A stretch of DNA of 64,000 nucleotides from Mariannaea sp. PMI_226 (Eukaryota; Ascomycota; Sordariomycetes; Hypocreales; Nectriaceae). The translations under genes were made by a program, and so were the position numbers. The first letter of the stretch is position 1. Each line of letters opens with the position of its first letter. Location of the stretch: assembly GCA_024336345.1 (NCBI GenBank), contig JANFOG010000008.1, positions 1,674,001 to 1,738,000 of the forward strand. Direction: 5' to 3'. Below the pieces are notes generated by a model. The model saw only the letters and a list, made by a program, of their open reading frames with translations, was not told the DNA's origin and ran no database searches. Positions 23,381 through 35,176 of the stretch are shown here, piece after piece.

Positions 23381-24349
23381 AATTTCCTTAAGTGTCTTGC
23401 ATTTCGGCAAATAGACCAGGTCGGGGCTGTGTGTTGTCCTTTTTTTTTCTTCGTTTTTTTTTTCTTGCATTTACAGGCTTTAAGCAGACGTGTCCCCAAA
23501 AGTTGAGCACGCATTTCGAACCATGATACCTCGCCCCATAGACAGACGGACGGCCTCTCACCAGGAGGGGCATTACATTTCGGACTAGGGATTTTTTCCA
23601 TCATTGTGTTCACAGTACCTATTCGAGGTCTTTCTCGGCATGCACTAAGTGTGTTTTTTTTTTTTCCATTTCCTACCTAATGTTGCGGAGGATTCAAGGT
23701 GTCCGGGCATGACTGGATTTCGGAATCGGGGTTGGGGTAGGGGAAAGGGAGAAGAAGAGTATGATGCCACTGAACATCCACTGTGCCCATGTCACGTCTC
23801 AACGGGCCTCCCCGGTGGATAGTGGTTGAGAGAAAGAATGAAGGGATCAAAATGCAAAGACGGAGGAAGGGAACGGGAGTAGGGGTAAAAGCTGAACCAC
23901 CACGGACGGACTTGATGATGATGGATTTGTTGCCTCTTTGCGATCTTTCTCGAATCAGTCTCTGGTTTTTTGATAGCCGCCTCTTTGCTAGCTTCAGATG
24001 TTGCCCTCAGGCGAAGAAGGGATTTGAAACAGGTCGACTTTCAGTTATTGCCATGATACATGGCTTTTCTGCCTTATAAACAATGTGTGCATTGTACCTG
24101 AGAAAAAAAAGGGAGTGATGAGCCGGTCGCCAACGGCTCATTCTACCTTTGGGTCGGGCAACATGATTTGGGCCAGATCAAAGAGCTTTTCTGATTGCGT
24201 TGCTGTATATATCATCTAATTTTCAAGGGGGTATTAGGGGCCATTGGCGGACAAAATTATACATTTACTGTTCAATCTCTTGATGTCTTTATTGATGAGT
24301 GACATTCACCATGTGTGACAGTCAGTAGATAAGCTCATTGCTTCTCCAT

Positions 24350-24383
<34 letters not shown>

Positions 24384-24881
24384 TTTGTCGATATGGTGGC
24401 GAGAGCTAGTCATCTCATGATTTTGATTCTGACCCAAGCAGGCAAGAGAGATGGAGCAGCATGCGTGGGTCAATATACATCAGGTACAAAGTTTGTCGAG
24501 CACATGGGAAATAGTTGTAAGCATGTGTGTCATGTGACTGAATGCTGCGCTTCGTGCTACATTAATACCTTCTTTCTGTATCGTACTTTGTATATATGCC
24601 CTTGAAACTCCTCAACTCCGTCCCTTTGCTGTACAATATCGGTATGCAGAGCAACCCAATTTGACAAGCAAGTCTCATTCCCATTCATGAAACAAGAAAC
24701 AAGCGAAGACAACGTTCAAACCCAGAATATTCATGTCTTGGTTCCATCCAGTGTTCCCAGACTCCTCCGACTCCTAATAGCCCTGTGCTATACAATGGCG
24801 GCCCCCTCTACCCTCTCTTCCTTATATGGCACATTTATCCGCCTATTCCATTATCCCAATTTTTTTTTCCCCATCCTTTCT
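23381..24881. other. Convergent 3' region between eIF4G and POL1
   Basis: 1.5 kb between facing stop codons. It contains T-rich tracts just after the eIF4G stop, a perfect 8-bp inverted repeat with an 8-nt loop at 24118-24141, and a (TG)15 run. Short open frames on either strand look non-coding. Confidence 0.55.
24352..24381. repeat. (TG)15 microsatellite
   Basis: Fifteen uninterrupted TG units in the intergenic region between eIF4G and POL1, about 500 nt from the POL1 stop. Confidence 0.95.
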
Positions 24882-27800
24882 TTATGCTGCTGCCGCCAGC
24901 ATCCTGTTGAAGCCCAGCTTGGAGAAGAGCGTGTCCATAGCAACCCATTGGCGACCACACTTGTCGAGATACTTGTCCACGACACTCTTGACGGTAGTGA
25001 ACCGTACGCGGTTGTGCTCAGCCAGGGCGAGAACCTTGTCACGATCCTGGCGCGACATGTCATTGGACTCGGAGTTCGCCTTGGCTCTAGCCTTGTCCAC
25101 ATCCCAGAGGCTGGCAAAGTAGAGCAACTGATTGTAAATGGCCTTCTCTGTGTACTCGTACCGCATGCGTCCCAGACAATCGCGAGCGAGCCCCTTAGGC
25201 CCCAAGCACCGTGAGCCATAGACGCTCATCTGACGCGTACGGTTCCCACACTGCGAGTCGTCACAGACCAGCCCGTTCTCGTAATAACGAGTTGTCTCGA
25301 CACGGACGGCATGCTCGACCTGGGCCACGATGGATATAGTTGAGATAGTCGCGCCACAAGAGCTACACAGGATGCCAGAGGCGGAGACGCTATCAGGTGA
25401 TGCTGCAAGGCCTTCAAATGTAGAGCTGGTCTTGCACTTGCGACACCGGATGGAGAGACGAGCACATTCAGCAAAGCGAACCTCGTCAGGGATTTGCGAG
25501 TCGAGTGGATGAATCTCGAGCTCATTGCTGGAGCTGTTCTGTTGGTTCTGGAATGAGCTGTAGCGGCGGACGTCCAGTCCAAGCTGCTCAGCGAGCTGTG
25601 ACGTTGATGTACCCTCAATGTTGGCACAGAGACGCTCGACAGGTGGGAAGATCTGCTTGCCAATGTACCACTCCACATCTGGGAGCAGACTCGAATCCAC
25701 CTTCAGATCGGCGGGAGCGTAAGCTCGCTTGGGCGCAGGCTCGGAACTCTTGCCGTCACCCGTGATGATGTATGAGATGACATCTCCCTTTCGGACCGTT
25801 TTGCCTCGCGCCAGCTCACGAAGGGCCACCTGAACCTGGGGCATCGAGTCGGCGTTGGGATACTCCTGAGGCGCCTTGCCGAGCTGCGTGTAGATGGTGT
25901 ACATGGGAACTGGGATGGTCTGCTCACGCATCTTGGCAACAGTCTCGCGCAGGTAATCATGGATACGCGCCACCGACACCTCTGTCTCATCGCCGGAAAG
26001 GATCTCGTCAAGAAGATGCTTGGAGATCTCCTTGGACAAAGCGCAGTACTCACGACGCTTCATGTCAAGACCCTTGATCTCCATTTTCTCAATGTACTTG
26101 CCATCCTTCTCCACCAGGTTGATGGCAGCATACTTCTTCTTTGCCTGAAGCAGGATACGCCGGAAAATGTTGTCAATATCAATCTCTAGAAGCCTGTACT
26201 GGTCGTTGACTGCTTTCTTGAATTCGTGTCCAACTTTCAGAGCATCGGCAACACTGTCCACATTGGCATTGATCATGACGGAATCAGTATCACCGTAGAT
26301 GACCTGAAGTGACTTGCTTTCGGCAAGCTCCTTGGTACTACGAAGAATCTCACGACCCTTGTAGGTGGTCAGGATGGCTAGAGGGCGGGCATAGAAGCGA
26401 GATTTGGTATAACCCAAACATCCGTACATGGAGTTGGCAGTCAGCTTCAAAGCCAGCTGCTTGATATCCCATGTTGCGAGTTGCTCAGGTGTCGCTGTCT
26501 TGTCCTTCATCAGACTTTTGACTTGACGACGTCGGCTGACCAGTGTGGCGATGAGCCTGGGCAGAATACCGAGGTCTTGTGCTGCAGGAACTTCAGGGAC
26601 TGCATCATCATCCTCAATCTGGGGAAACCATTAGTATTAGCAAGGGGGTGCAAGGGGGTGACATGTTGGGTCAGAGCAATCAACTTACTGATGCTGTTCG
26701 ATCTACAGTGGTGAAGCAAATGTTGAATTCCTGAATGATGGAAGGATACAGAGAGTTAAAGTCCATGACAAGCACAAATTTGTCATATAGGCCCTTCTCT
26801 GGCTCAAAGACAAGACCTCCCTTGTACTTATCCTTCTTCTTCCCATCAGCTCCTTCTCCTTCCTCAGCAGCCTGGCGGCCCCGGAAGGTTTGCTTGTCTG
26901 GGCAGATGTACTTGTTGCGATGGAACTCGTGCAGCAAAATGTACTCGTTGCGTTCAGCTCGGGTACCAGTAAGAGTTCTGGCCCATGAATTACCTGCCAA
27001 GTTGGTCAGGACCTTGGTGAGGGGGAGCATCTGAACGCCAAGAGCCAAAGCAGCAACGTAATGGGTGTCGGCCTCCATGTGTGTGATGTAGTTCATAAGG
27101 CCCTGCTTCTCCCTAGCCCAACTACTCAAGGCAGCTTCGTTATCAAATTCTCGGCGACGGTTGTCTCCACCAAGATACAAGCTGACCATCTCAGTCAAGC
27201 TCCAAGACTGACACTTGAACATGACGGACTTTCCAGCATCGTTGGCGAGGTCGCAGAGCAAGCGGCCGGCAATGATTTGACGTTCTGCAAACACATTGCC
27301 GCCAACCTTGGCGATGGAGGCTGGCCACTGAGCCCTGCGGAGCCTACCAAGACGCGACCACTGGTGAATCTTCTTTTCGTGCAAGCGGTTGAGTAGAACA
27401 CTGTAATCCACACCTTCCAGTTGGTGACCAAGAATGACATCAGGATCGGCGACGTCCACTTGGGCCAAGAAGAAACTTAAGATGTCGGCCTCTTGTTTTT
27501 TCAGCACGATGAGACCCTGCTTCCTGCTTCTCGCAAGCTGGTCGAAGCCCAAAGGAAAGCCCTGTCCATGAGGGCGAATGACTGTGAAGCTTCTACAAGG
27601 CAATTTCTCTGCGGGAGTAGTATCATTCAGAGAGACCTTTTCGTAAATTCTAGCACTGATAGCCAAAATCTCTTGCTTGTTTTCCTTTGCGTTGAAGGCG
27701 GTTCGAAGAGCAACACTCATGAGAGTCAGCGGAGGCGCATCCATGCTGTCAGAGTCGCTCAACGGGGAAATCATATTTGGATGCTCAGCAAGAACTTCAA

Positions 27801-29522
27801 GTTTACAGTGGGAGGCATTCTTGATACTGCTGAAGTCGGCATCTTCGATCTTGAGCCAACAAGGTCCCATGATGTTCTTCCAGAGAACAAACTGCTCAAA
27901 TAGGGCGGTGTTGGTACCAAAGATGTGAGAATAGGTCTCACCAGGATTTGGTTCAATTTGAGGCTCTGGGGGAAAAAAAAAAAAGGTCAATTAACACTCA
28001 TGGTATGATCGTAAGTGACAGAGTTGGAGAGAACTTACTGGTGTAGGGGTAGAGTAGTTTCATGTACTGAGCCTCTTTAGGGACATCAGGTAGTTCGAAA
28101 GCGTACTTGCGGGTGCAGGCCTTGATCTTGTACATGCCAACGTTCATCTTGGTCATCAAGTCGTCGACCTCATCGTAGACATTCATCATCTCGACCTCTT
28201 CACCAGTCTCCTCTCCGCCGCGAACACGCTGCTCGCGTGGCAGAAAAAAGACCTTTCGGAGGATGTTGTCAACTTTGACGAAGCAACTGACAAATGCCCT
28301 TGTTTTCTTGTTCAGAACCTTGCCAAACAGGCACAAGCTGCCATTGATTTCCGTGTAGTCTGTCCAGAAGAAGTGTAGACTTCCATCCTCCTCAACAGCA
28401 TCCTTGTGATCGATCTTTCCGATGCCTCTAGTCTCGGATGGAGCAGAGACGACATTCAGCCGCTCTGTCAGCGCATTCCAAGAGGACGAGTCTACTGCAG
28501 CATCTGCAGCCTTGATAGGAGAAGAACTGGCGGGTGTAGACTGCTCAGGCTCCTCCTTAATTAGCCTTTTGATCGGTTTAGAGCTGGCCAAGTTAACACT
28601 GGCAGTGTTGATAGTCCCGGCATGCGCCACCTCCATCATATCCTCATCATCATCTTCAGGTTCCTTCTTAATTTGGGCCTTGCGTTGGGCTACCTTGACT
28701 GTTGGAGAAGAGGGAGCGGGGTCACTCATGGGGATGTCGGGGAGATCGAGGGGGTCGTCGTCGATGGGAGGAATGAAGCCATCGTCGTTGTCTAGAGCCG
28801 GACGACGTGGAGATGGTAGTTGAGCACTAAGCATCTTCGTCCTCTTGGGGAGAGGCACGGAGGCTGGGGAGAGCGCTCTAGCTTTGCGACGGTCGCCAGA
28901 TCGTTCAATTCTTGAGATGCGAGGGGCAGGGGCAGGGATATTGTTATCGACTTCACCGAGCAAATCAGCCATGAAGTCAACCTCGGCCTTGGTTTTTACT
29001 GTCTGTAAAAAGGCGGGTTAGCAAATGGCACCGAAGGTTCGGCTGTAAGTGTTTCTAACCTTGGGCTTTGCCTGGGGCTTGTTGGCACCCTTGGTAAAAT
29101 ATTCGCTGATATCTTTGTCGTTGGCATCCCGTTTTGCTTGCTCGTCTTCACGGTTTTTCTTGGCTGCATATTGCGTTTTGTGTTAATAAATATATCGAGT
29201 ATGTCTTTTGTTCTGGGGTAGACTGACCAGCTTTACTTGGCCGTCCTCGGGCGACTCTTTCATCCTCCTCACTATCATCATTGTATGTTTGGATTCGGTC
29301 CCATTCCTCACGACCGTCATCAGCATAGCCTTCGCCATTGTCGTCGACCACGAAATCGTCTTGATTCAGTCGCTCGCGAACAATCTTCTTGTATCCTGCT
29401 TCATCAACTTCGTCGTAAAGGTTGTCGACTTCCTCGACCTGGTAGTTGTCGAAGGCCTTTTTGCCAGATTTGCGAAGGGCACGGAGCTCAGCGAGCTTCG
29501 CCCGATGGTTGGGCTTGGACAT
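24882..29522 (-). CDS. POL1: DNA polymerase alpha catalytic subunit
   Basis: POL1 is the polymerase subunit of the Pol alpha-primase complex, which extends RNA primers at nuclear replication origins and on Okazaki fragments. Five exons, 29522-29228, 29163-29060, 29002-28039, 27965-26689 and 26618-24882, give 1458 aa (yeast about 1468). The N-terminal Pol-alpha domain (RAKLAELRALRKSGKKAFDN) is followed by an acidic linker and an inactive-exonuclease-type B-family region. Polymerase motif A is DFNSLYPSI (856-864), motif B lies in LKLTANSMYGCLGY (exon 5), and motif C is YGDTDS (988-993). The C-terminus carries the paired-cysteine zinc modules (CRKCK, CSSCG, CDDSQCG and a later CLG/CGR pair). Introns are 57-73 nt. 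A palindromic MCB pair lies about 205-230 nt upstream of the ATG. Confidence 0.97.
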
Positions 29523-30591
29523 GGTAGAGTTGATGCCCCTTTAGGATGAGACCATATCAAGAGTTTCCGAAGCAGAATTCTTTTGGATCTTCGAAGGGTC
29601 TTCTTCTCTTGTCGATTATCGCCGAATTGACGATTGTTGGCAGGTGGACAGATGGGTGGATGAGGTACCTGTGAGAGTGAGGGTACTCGGTTTCCTGGTA
29701 TACCAGCAGAAAAGTGGCCAAGCAGGGACGCGTTAAAGTGCTTTAACGCGTCTCTATGTCGCGTTTCGTGTCGACTGTGGGGCCATCACTGCAAGTACCT
29801 TACTTTGCGGGAGCCACCTGGTGTGACCTTTGAGTGGGGAGATGTGGCGGTGCGAGGCCGGGGGTGTGTGTTTACGCTTAGTGGAGCCTATTCAAACCAT
29901 GCACTCCAGATAGGTACATGACCAACACGAAAATGGTGGCAAGGGTTGGCAAGTACGCGCCTCGCTCGCACTGTATCCGTGCTGGTGGCTGTTATACCTT
30001 TGCCTTGGAGTAACCCTCATCTTTGAAGGCATCAAGATATGGCGGACGTACGTAATAGGTAATTGGGCTCAGCAGAATGGTGTTAGTCGATATTGTACAC
30101 AAAAAAACTCGAAACTAAATGCTAGTACCAGTGGATTATCCATTGCTGTTTCTCGTGTCTGGGAGGTCATATCGTCCGTTGGTCAGCGAAGTCGTGGTTG
30201 TCGTTTGGAATATGAGCGTCCGTTATTTCGTCCAATATTTTTCGTACGGTAGTCGTGAATACTCAACCAGGTATCTTATCTTATCTCACATGTAGCTTCT
30301 CGATGGCTCTTAATGCTTCTTATCATGGCAATTGGAGAAGGAGCCTTTCTCAGTCTGGGGAAGTGGTAGATCACCTTCAGCTCCTCTTTTGGTAGGTAGG
30401 TACCGAAAGCACGAGGAGCTCTCTGTTGAGAACATCTCTTCGTCTTGCTTTTGTCATTCCACTTGCCAGCTTCAATAAATCAGCCTCACTAGGATCTCTG
30501 TTGATCTCATTCAAGTGATCTGCCCATTTTGCCCTTTCCTATTATATCCTCTTTCACCCTCGCTGATAAGCCATTGAACAAGGTCAACGAC
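29523..30591. promoter_or_regulatory. Divergent upstream region of POL1 and the hypothetical gene
   Basis: 1.07 kb between the POL1 ATG and the ATG of the plus-strand hypothetical gene. The POL1-proximal part has a 12-bp palindrome (CTGGTATACCAG, 29695-29706) and a 26-nt palindrome with two MluI cell-cycle boxes (29727-29752). GGTAGGTAGGTACC is at 30391-30404. Confidence 0.6.
29727..29752. promoter_or_regulatory. Palindromic pair of MluI cell-cycle boxes upstream of POL1
   Basis: Two ACGCGT boxes (29728-29733 and 29746-29751) form the arms of a perfect inverted repeat, 12 nt per arm with a 2-nt centre. A further CGCGTT half-site lies near 29760. ACGCGT is the core bound by MBF (Mbp1-Swi6 type APSES factors) in yeasts, where it drives G1/S genes including POL1. 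The boxes sit 206-229 nt upstream of the POL1 ATG. The motif is seen directly; MBF binding in this fungus is inferred. Confidence 0.7.
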
Positions 30592-31686
30592 ATGGATTCC
30601 AATCATTACAAGCGATCCAGACTGAGATCCAGAATAAACAGCTTGCCCCATCTATCTAGCTGGAGGTTGCTGAAGCCTCGTCGACAAGCCCATCTCTACG
30701 GCACATCAAAGAAGGATATTTTTACTGAGAGTCAGCAACTGGGGGATGCCCAAAAACCCGTGGAACAGAAGCCACTCCCAAACCCAGATGTTACTCATCG
30801 TCCGAGTTGGCTATCATTTTCTTCCACCCGAATATCGAGGCCTGATACTTCCGGCCATGGCCGATTCCCCTACTTCATGCAGAGTTTCAATCAAGCTGAC
30901 AACTCTTTGGCACAAACCTCGCACTCAAATGAAATAGGCAATAGACAAGTCTAGTCATCCTCCCACTGTGGCTTTAAACTAACATGTCTACATCTAGATC
31001 ACAAGCCAATACTGCCGTATCGTCGTAAAAGCCTTGGAGACGCCTTTCAACTGATAAAGGCAAAATGGGACAATGACCGGAATAGCGACTCCAGCCAAGA
31101 AACAAATGCAGACAGGTTGTTGCAGTCCGAAGATGAAACATCGCAAGTCGACAGCAGCAGCGATATTCATCTGACATCGTATATCCCTGTTTCGAAACCT
31201 GATCCGCCACGACTCGAAATTCCATCTGGCTTCCAACACGAGGGTTTGGAGCGATCTTCCACTTTTCGAGCCCTCATTGAGAAGGCTGTTGACGACATAA
31301 ATATGAAGTACGGCTCAAATCAGTTTTTCCCATTCAAACATTGCAGTCTTGGATCACTGCATCTGAAGGGTCGTACGGCACAGTTGCCCTCAGGCCGTTT
31401 CTGCTCTAACTTGAAAACGGCCCCAGGGATACAAGATTCAAAGCCATTGACTAACGATCTAAACAAGAAGACGGGCAGTCTTTCGACCGTGTCGCTATGT
31501 CAGTCGTGTGGCTCTTCGGCGTGTTGTCTGCAATCAATTGGTAGAGGAATTCCAATACATCAAATTGACAAAATCCTGGAACAATCGATTCAGCTCAGGG
31601 ACCCTCGACAGCCATTCACCTCTTCACTCAAGGAAAGAATCAAACCATCCCAGGCAGAAGATGATTGGAGTCTATCTCCAGTATGA
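30592..31686 (+). CDS. Hypothetical protein, probably lineage-specific
   Basis: No family was recognised. Two long open segments lie in line: the first from ATG 30592 (MDSNHYKRSRLRSRI) and the second to the stop at 31686. Between them is a good CTAAC branch site (about 30979) and CTAG acceptor (exon start 30998). The nearest GT donor (30949) puts the second segment out of frame. A GC donor after 30937 restores it and gives 344 aa. A longer GT-AG intron, 30949-31125, is also in phase and gives 305 aa. The product is basic at the N-terminus, rich in Ser/Pro/Gln, without signal peptide or membrane segments, and has a cysteine cluster (CQSCGSSACC) that could bind metal. The exon structure is uncertain, and a coding role is likely but unproved. 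Confidence 0.45.
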
Positions 31687-32425
31687 CTGTGTAACATGGC
31701 TTCAGATTCATGGCACTGATAAAAGTCAGATGGTTTGATGTCGAAAGGGCCGGCTTCATATCACGTCATAGCCCGTGGCTCGGCATGCTATAATCTTTTT
31801 TGAAGAACACCACAATAGGCCTGTACGCTACTCCTGAACTCTTATCCTAACACCTGGCCTCTTGAAGCGTCGCAAAGGACCGAGCGCGCGAGAGAGATTC
31901 CCTCGATTCAATTTGGAGAGTTCTTTGAAACTCTAACCTATATTACAGACTTGGTCGCCTAGTCTGCGAACCGGAACCGTTTTGAAACCTCGAGAGTCCA
32001 TATAATTTTTGTGAAGACAGCATTGATCGTGGTGGAATCTGCACACAATTAATATTTCTTAGAACTGGGTACGTCGCTCTATTGAATATTCTGAGGCTGT
32101 ACTTTTATTTTTGTGGAGGTTATGATGCTCACGACTCACCCCATGTGCGAAGCGGACAAGGATCATCATGCATACTCAACATATCCATAAAAGCCAAAGG
32201 CTATAATTGATGACAGTAATATTGGAGATTGTTGTTGTTACAGACGTGACAAGTCTATCTGAATGCTTTTGGTGAAAACCCTCAAAGAAACCCAAACTCC
32301 ACATATGACCTGCTATGCATATCGTTTTTCATCCCATCTATTATTCTTACATGTCATTGCTTTTCCCAAGCTCAATCCTCTCATCACTTGTCATGATACC
32401 AGTTTTGTAACACTCATCATACACA
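31687..32425. other. Convergent 3' region between the hypothetical gene and the PPR gene
   Basis: 0.74 kb of AT-rich sequence between facing stops, with no gene or repeat that I can support. Confidence 0.5.
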
Positions 32426-34559
32426 TCACCAAGGCAACGATGCTCGTCGCTGGTGTTGATTGCGGAATCCGCGAATTTTCCGCGGCTCGTGATGATCCCG
32501 ATGGCCGTCGTCCCATCTGGATCGAGGCCTCTCATCCATGCGCCGCTGGCTCTTGACGCGCCCGGCCTGCGTGGTGTCCCACTCAAAGTCCCCGCCGAGC
32601 TTGTCGTCGTACTCGGACATGTCCTCGCCGGCTGTGCCGCGGCCCTTGGACTTGCGCAGGTTGGGCTCGACGTCCTCGCGGTTGGCGAAGAAGGTCTGGA
32701 TCTCGCGGTTGATGCGAGCGCCGATGTGGCGGATCTTGGTGATGTCCGCTTCGGGAAGCATGCCCTGCTGGATAACCTTGTTGTACGAAGAGTACATGAT
32801 GCGGGCGAGGGCAATGACTTCGCGTTTGTCATTGTACAGGATGGCCTCGGCCTTCTCGTCCTTGGGTTTGACCACGTTGAAGTAGTGGTTGTGGAGCTTG
32901 CGGTAGGGTTCCCAGAGGCGGTTCAGGGCGTCAGTGATTTGCATGCCGTAATCGCGTTTTGCGCCGTCAATGTCGCCTTCGTCGGAACGAGCGCGGAGCT
33001 GGTAGTGGCTGACGAGGGCAACTCGTAGGTAGAGACGCATGGAGTGGGCATCTGGGACCTTGAGCCTGGTCACCATAGAGTTGAGGGCCTTGTTGGCATT
33101 CTTGATGGCGTTCTGGTTGATGTTATCGCGGACACATGTCTCCAAGGCGATGCGGTAGTGCTTGGCGTTGATGTACTCGTCAGGGATGGCGTCAAGGATA
33201 TCAGCGGCGTGGGCACTGGCCTTTGCGACCTTGAGCATGCCGAACAGTCGCATCCAATTGTCCATGTCCGGCACGATGCCGTACTCTCGGACCATGAGGT
33301 TCCAGTACTTGATACCTGCGGTGGTCATTTTGGTGGACGCTAGAGAGGTGAGCACCAAGGCCAAGGTGTTACGCCCTGGAGTCACCCAGGAGCCCTTGAC
33401 GGCAAGCTTCTTCTGAGAGTCTGTGCTGGTAGACGCATCCCCCGCTCGAGTCAAGTTGGGGATGTTCATCGTCTGCTCAATGAGGTCGAAAATTTCCCGC
33501 TTTTGTAGGCGATCAGGCGCCATGATGAGGAGGCGACCGAAGGCGCACACCATTTCCTCGTCGATAATCAAGCGTCCCTGGCGCCACTTGCTGATAGCCT
33601 CCCGCCAGAGAGCCTTGGCACGTCCAATGGCCTTGTTGATATTCTCGCTCTTCTGCTCCTCCGGTAGATCCTTGATTTCGTTCAGCACGTTATATCGGAG
33701 GGCGTTGATAATGGTCGTGTACGTGTAAGCGTCCGCAGCCCGGGTCGATTCGTTGATGGTGTCGACAATGGTGAACATAGAATCCAAATCTCCCGCCTTT
33801 CCGCAGACATTAATCACGGCATTCAAATGAGTCGAGTTGGGCTCGAGGCGGCTGTCCTTGAGAAGGATTTGATAATGCTTAATGGCTTCGGCCACGGCGA
33901 GCTTGGGATGCTGTGACTTGGCTAGTCCGCGAAACATGATGGTGTATGTTTGCATGTTTGGCATTTGGGCTCGCTTCTTCATCTAGATTGGGTGTTAGAG
34001 CATGGACATGGGAGTTCATGATGTGCATCTGAAAAAGCCCAGTGCTTGAAGGTTATCGTCTCCTTACCTCGTTGTACAACTTCACGGCCTTTCGCAGTTG
34101 CTGCTTTTCCAGCAGATACCCGATAAGATGGTTCCATGATACCACAACAGAATGCCTGCTACTAGCCCTTTGCGTCAACAGCAGCGCTTCATCGTACCGG
34201 TCCTTGGCTAGCGCATCCTGAACGTATTGGCCAATCTTCCACGGGTCGTCCATATATGACAAGTTCTTCTTCACAGCCCGCTCCAGCTTTTCCTTTGTTT
34301 TCTTGGCCGACACGGGGAGTTCTGCAGGATCGATATCGAGACTTTGAGGCACATCGGCCTTGATAGCGGCTTGGACATCCTGCGTCGTCGTCGAAGAATT
34401 CGGAGAGATTGCTGAGGAAGTCGAAGAAAATCTCGGTTGCGCCTGTGGTAGCGAGAGCGTGCGGAGCAACGCAGCCCGTTCGAGAGCAATTCTTTGCTGA
34501 GGCAAAAGTTGCATTGCCCTTCGCAGGCATGCGCCGCAAGCTAATATGCCCTCTGCCAT
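32426..34559 (-). CDS. Mitochondrial pentatricopeptide repeat (PPR) protein
   Basis: PPR proteins bind organellar RNA and act in its processing, stability or translation. Two exons, 34559-34068 and 33982-32426 (intron 85 nt with a CTAAC branch site), give 682 aa. The chosen start is the first ATG in this frame; codons further upstream in the open frame have no ATG. The first 60 residues are rich in Arg, Ser, Ala and Leu with few acids (CGACLRRAMQLLPQQRIAL), as in a mitochondrial presequence. PPR-like helical pairs are visible as SWNHLIGYLLEKQQLRKAVKLYNEM, TYTIMFRGLAKSQ, THLNAVINVCGKAGDLDSMF and YTYTTIINALR. The C-terminus is charged and Arg-rich. It resembles the fungal CCM1/DMR1-type group (15S rRNA processing), but the orthology is not certain and no symbol is given. 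Confidence 0.8.
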
Positions 34560-35176
34560 ATCGAGCGGCGACTTGAGAGGCTGCGACGAATTGTTGCGTG
34601 TAGAGTGAAGACTGGGACCACTTGAAGATGTTCCAAAATTCGAGAAGGCTTGCCGTTTCCTTATCGCAGCTAGGCAGGCTCTGCTTCCCCACAGGGCCAA
34701 AGGTACCTGGCGGTACTTGTCGCGAAAGCAAACAGCGGGGCCACAGGCGCTTAACGGGCAGAAAGGGCATTATGACTTTGCCGCTCTACATAGTATAGAG
34801 TCAGCCGCGAGTGTGGGTCCTTTTTGCGCGGATGCTTCCCTTACAGCCACGCCCCCCGGCGACCTCCCAGGGACTCGGCCAGCCCGCTCATGAGGAGGAG
34901 AGAGACAGCACGCGCGGGTCGCGGTCGCATTTCGTTTTCTTTCTTCACCCTCCATCAAACACCATCATACGCCAACGCCTCTAATCTCTTCTACCGAACC
35001 CCAATCATTTCATTCTTCTAGGGAATTCTAGGCTACCAAGGCTGCACTCCTTTCTTATTATTCCTCTGATTCTCTCTCCCCCTCTCATTTTTTTTTTTTG
35101 GACTTGTCCGTTGTCACCTCTTTTTAACCAGTACAACCCTCCCTTTAATCTCGGGCCAGTCGCCACATCGCCAATA
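34560..35176. promoter_or_regulatory. Divergent promoter region, PPR gene and RRM gene
   Basis: 617 nt between two start codons on opposite strands. The right half (about 34940-35170) is C/T-rich on the plus strand and should be the RRM-gene leader. No specific element was resolved. Confidence 0.55.

Noticed and set aside
23511..23550. GGTTCGAAATGC, B-box-like, on the minus strand
   Set aside because: No A box at the right distance and it lies in the eIF4G 3' UTR.
24687..25214. 175-codon plus-strand frame over the POL1 C-terminus
   Set aside because: Antisense of the zinc-binding end of POL1, with no recognisable product.
34560..34700. Longer N-terminus for the PPR protein
   Set aside because: The open frame continues upstream, but it contains no ATG beyond 34559.
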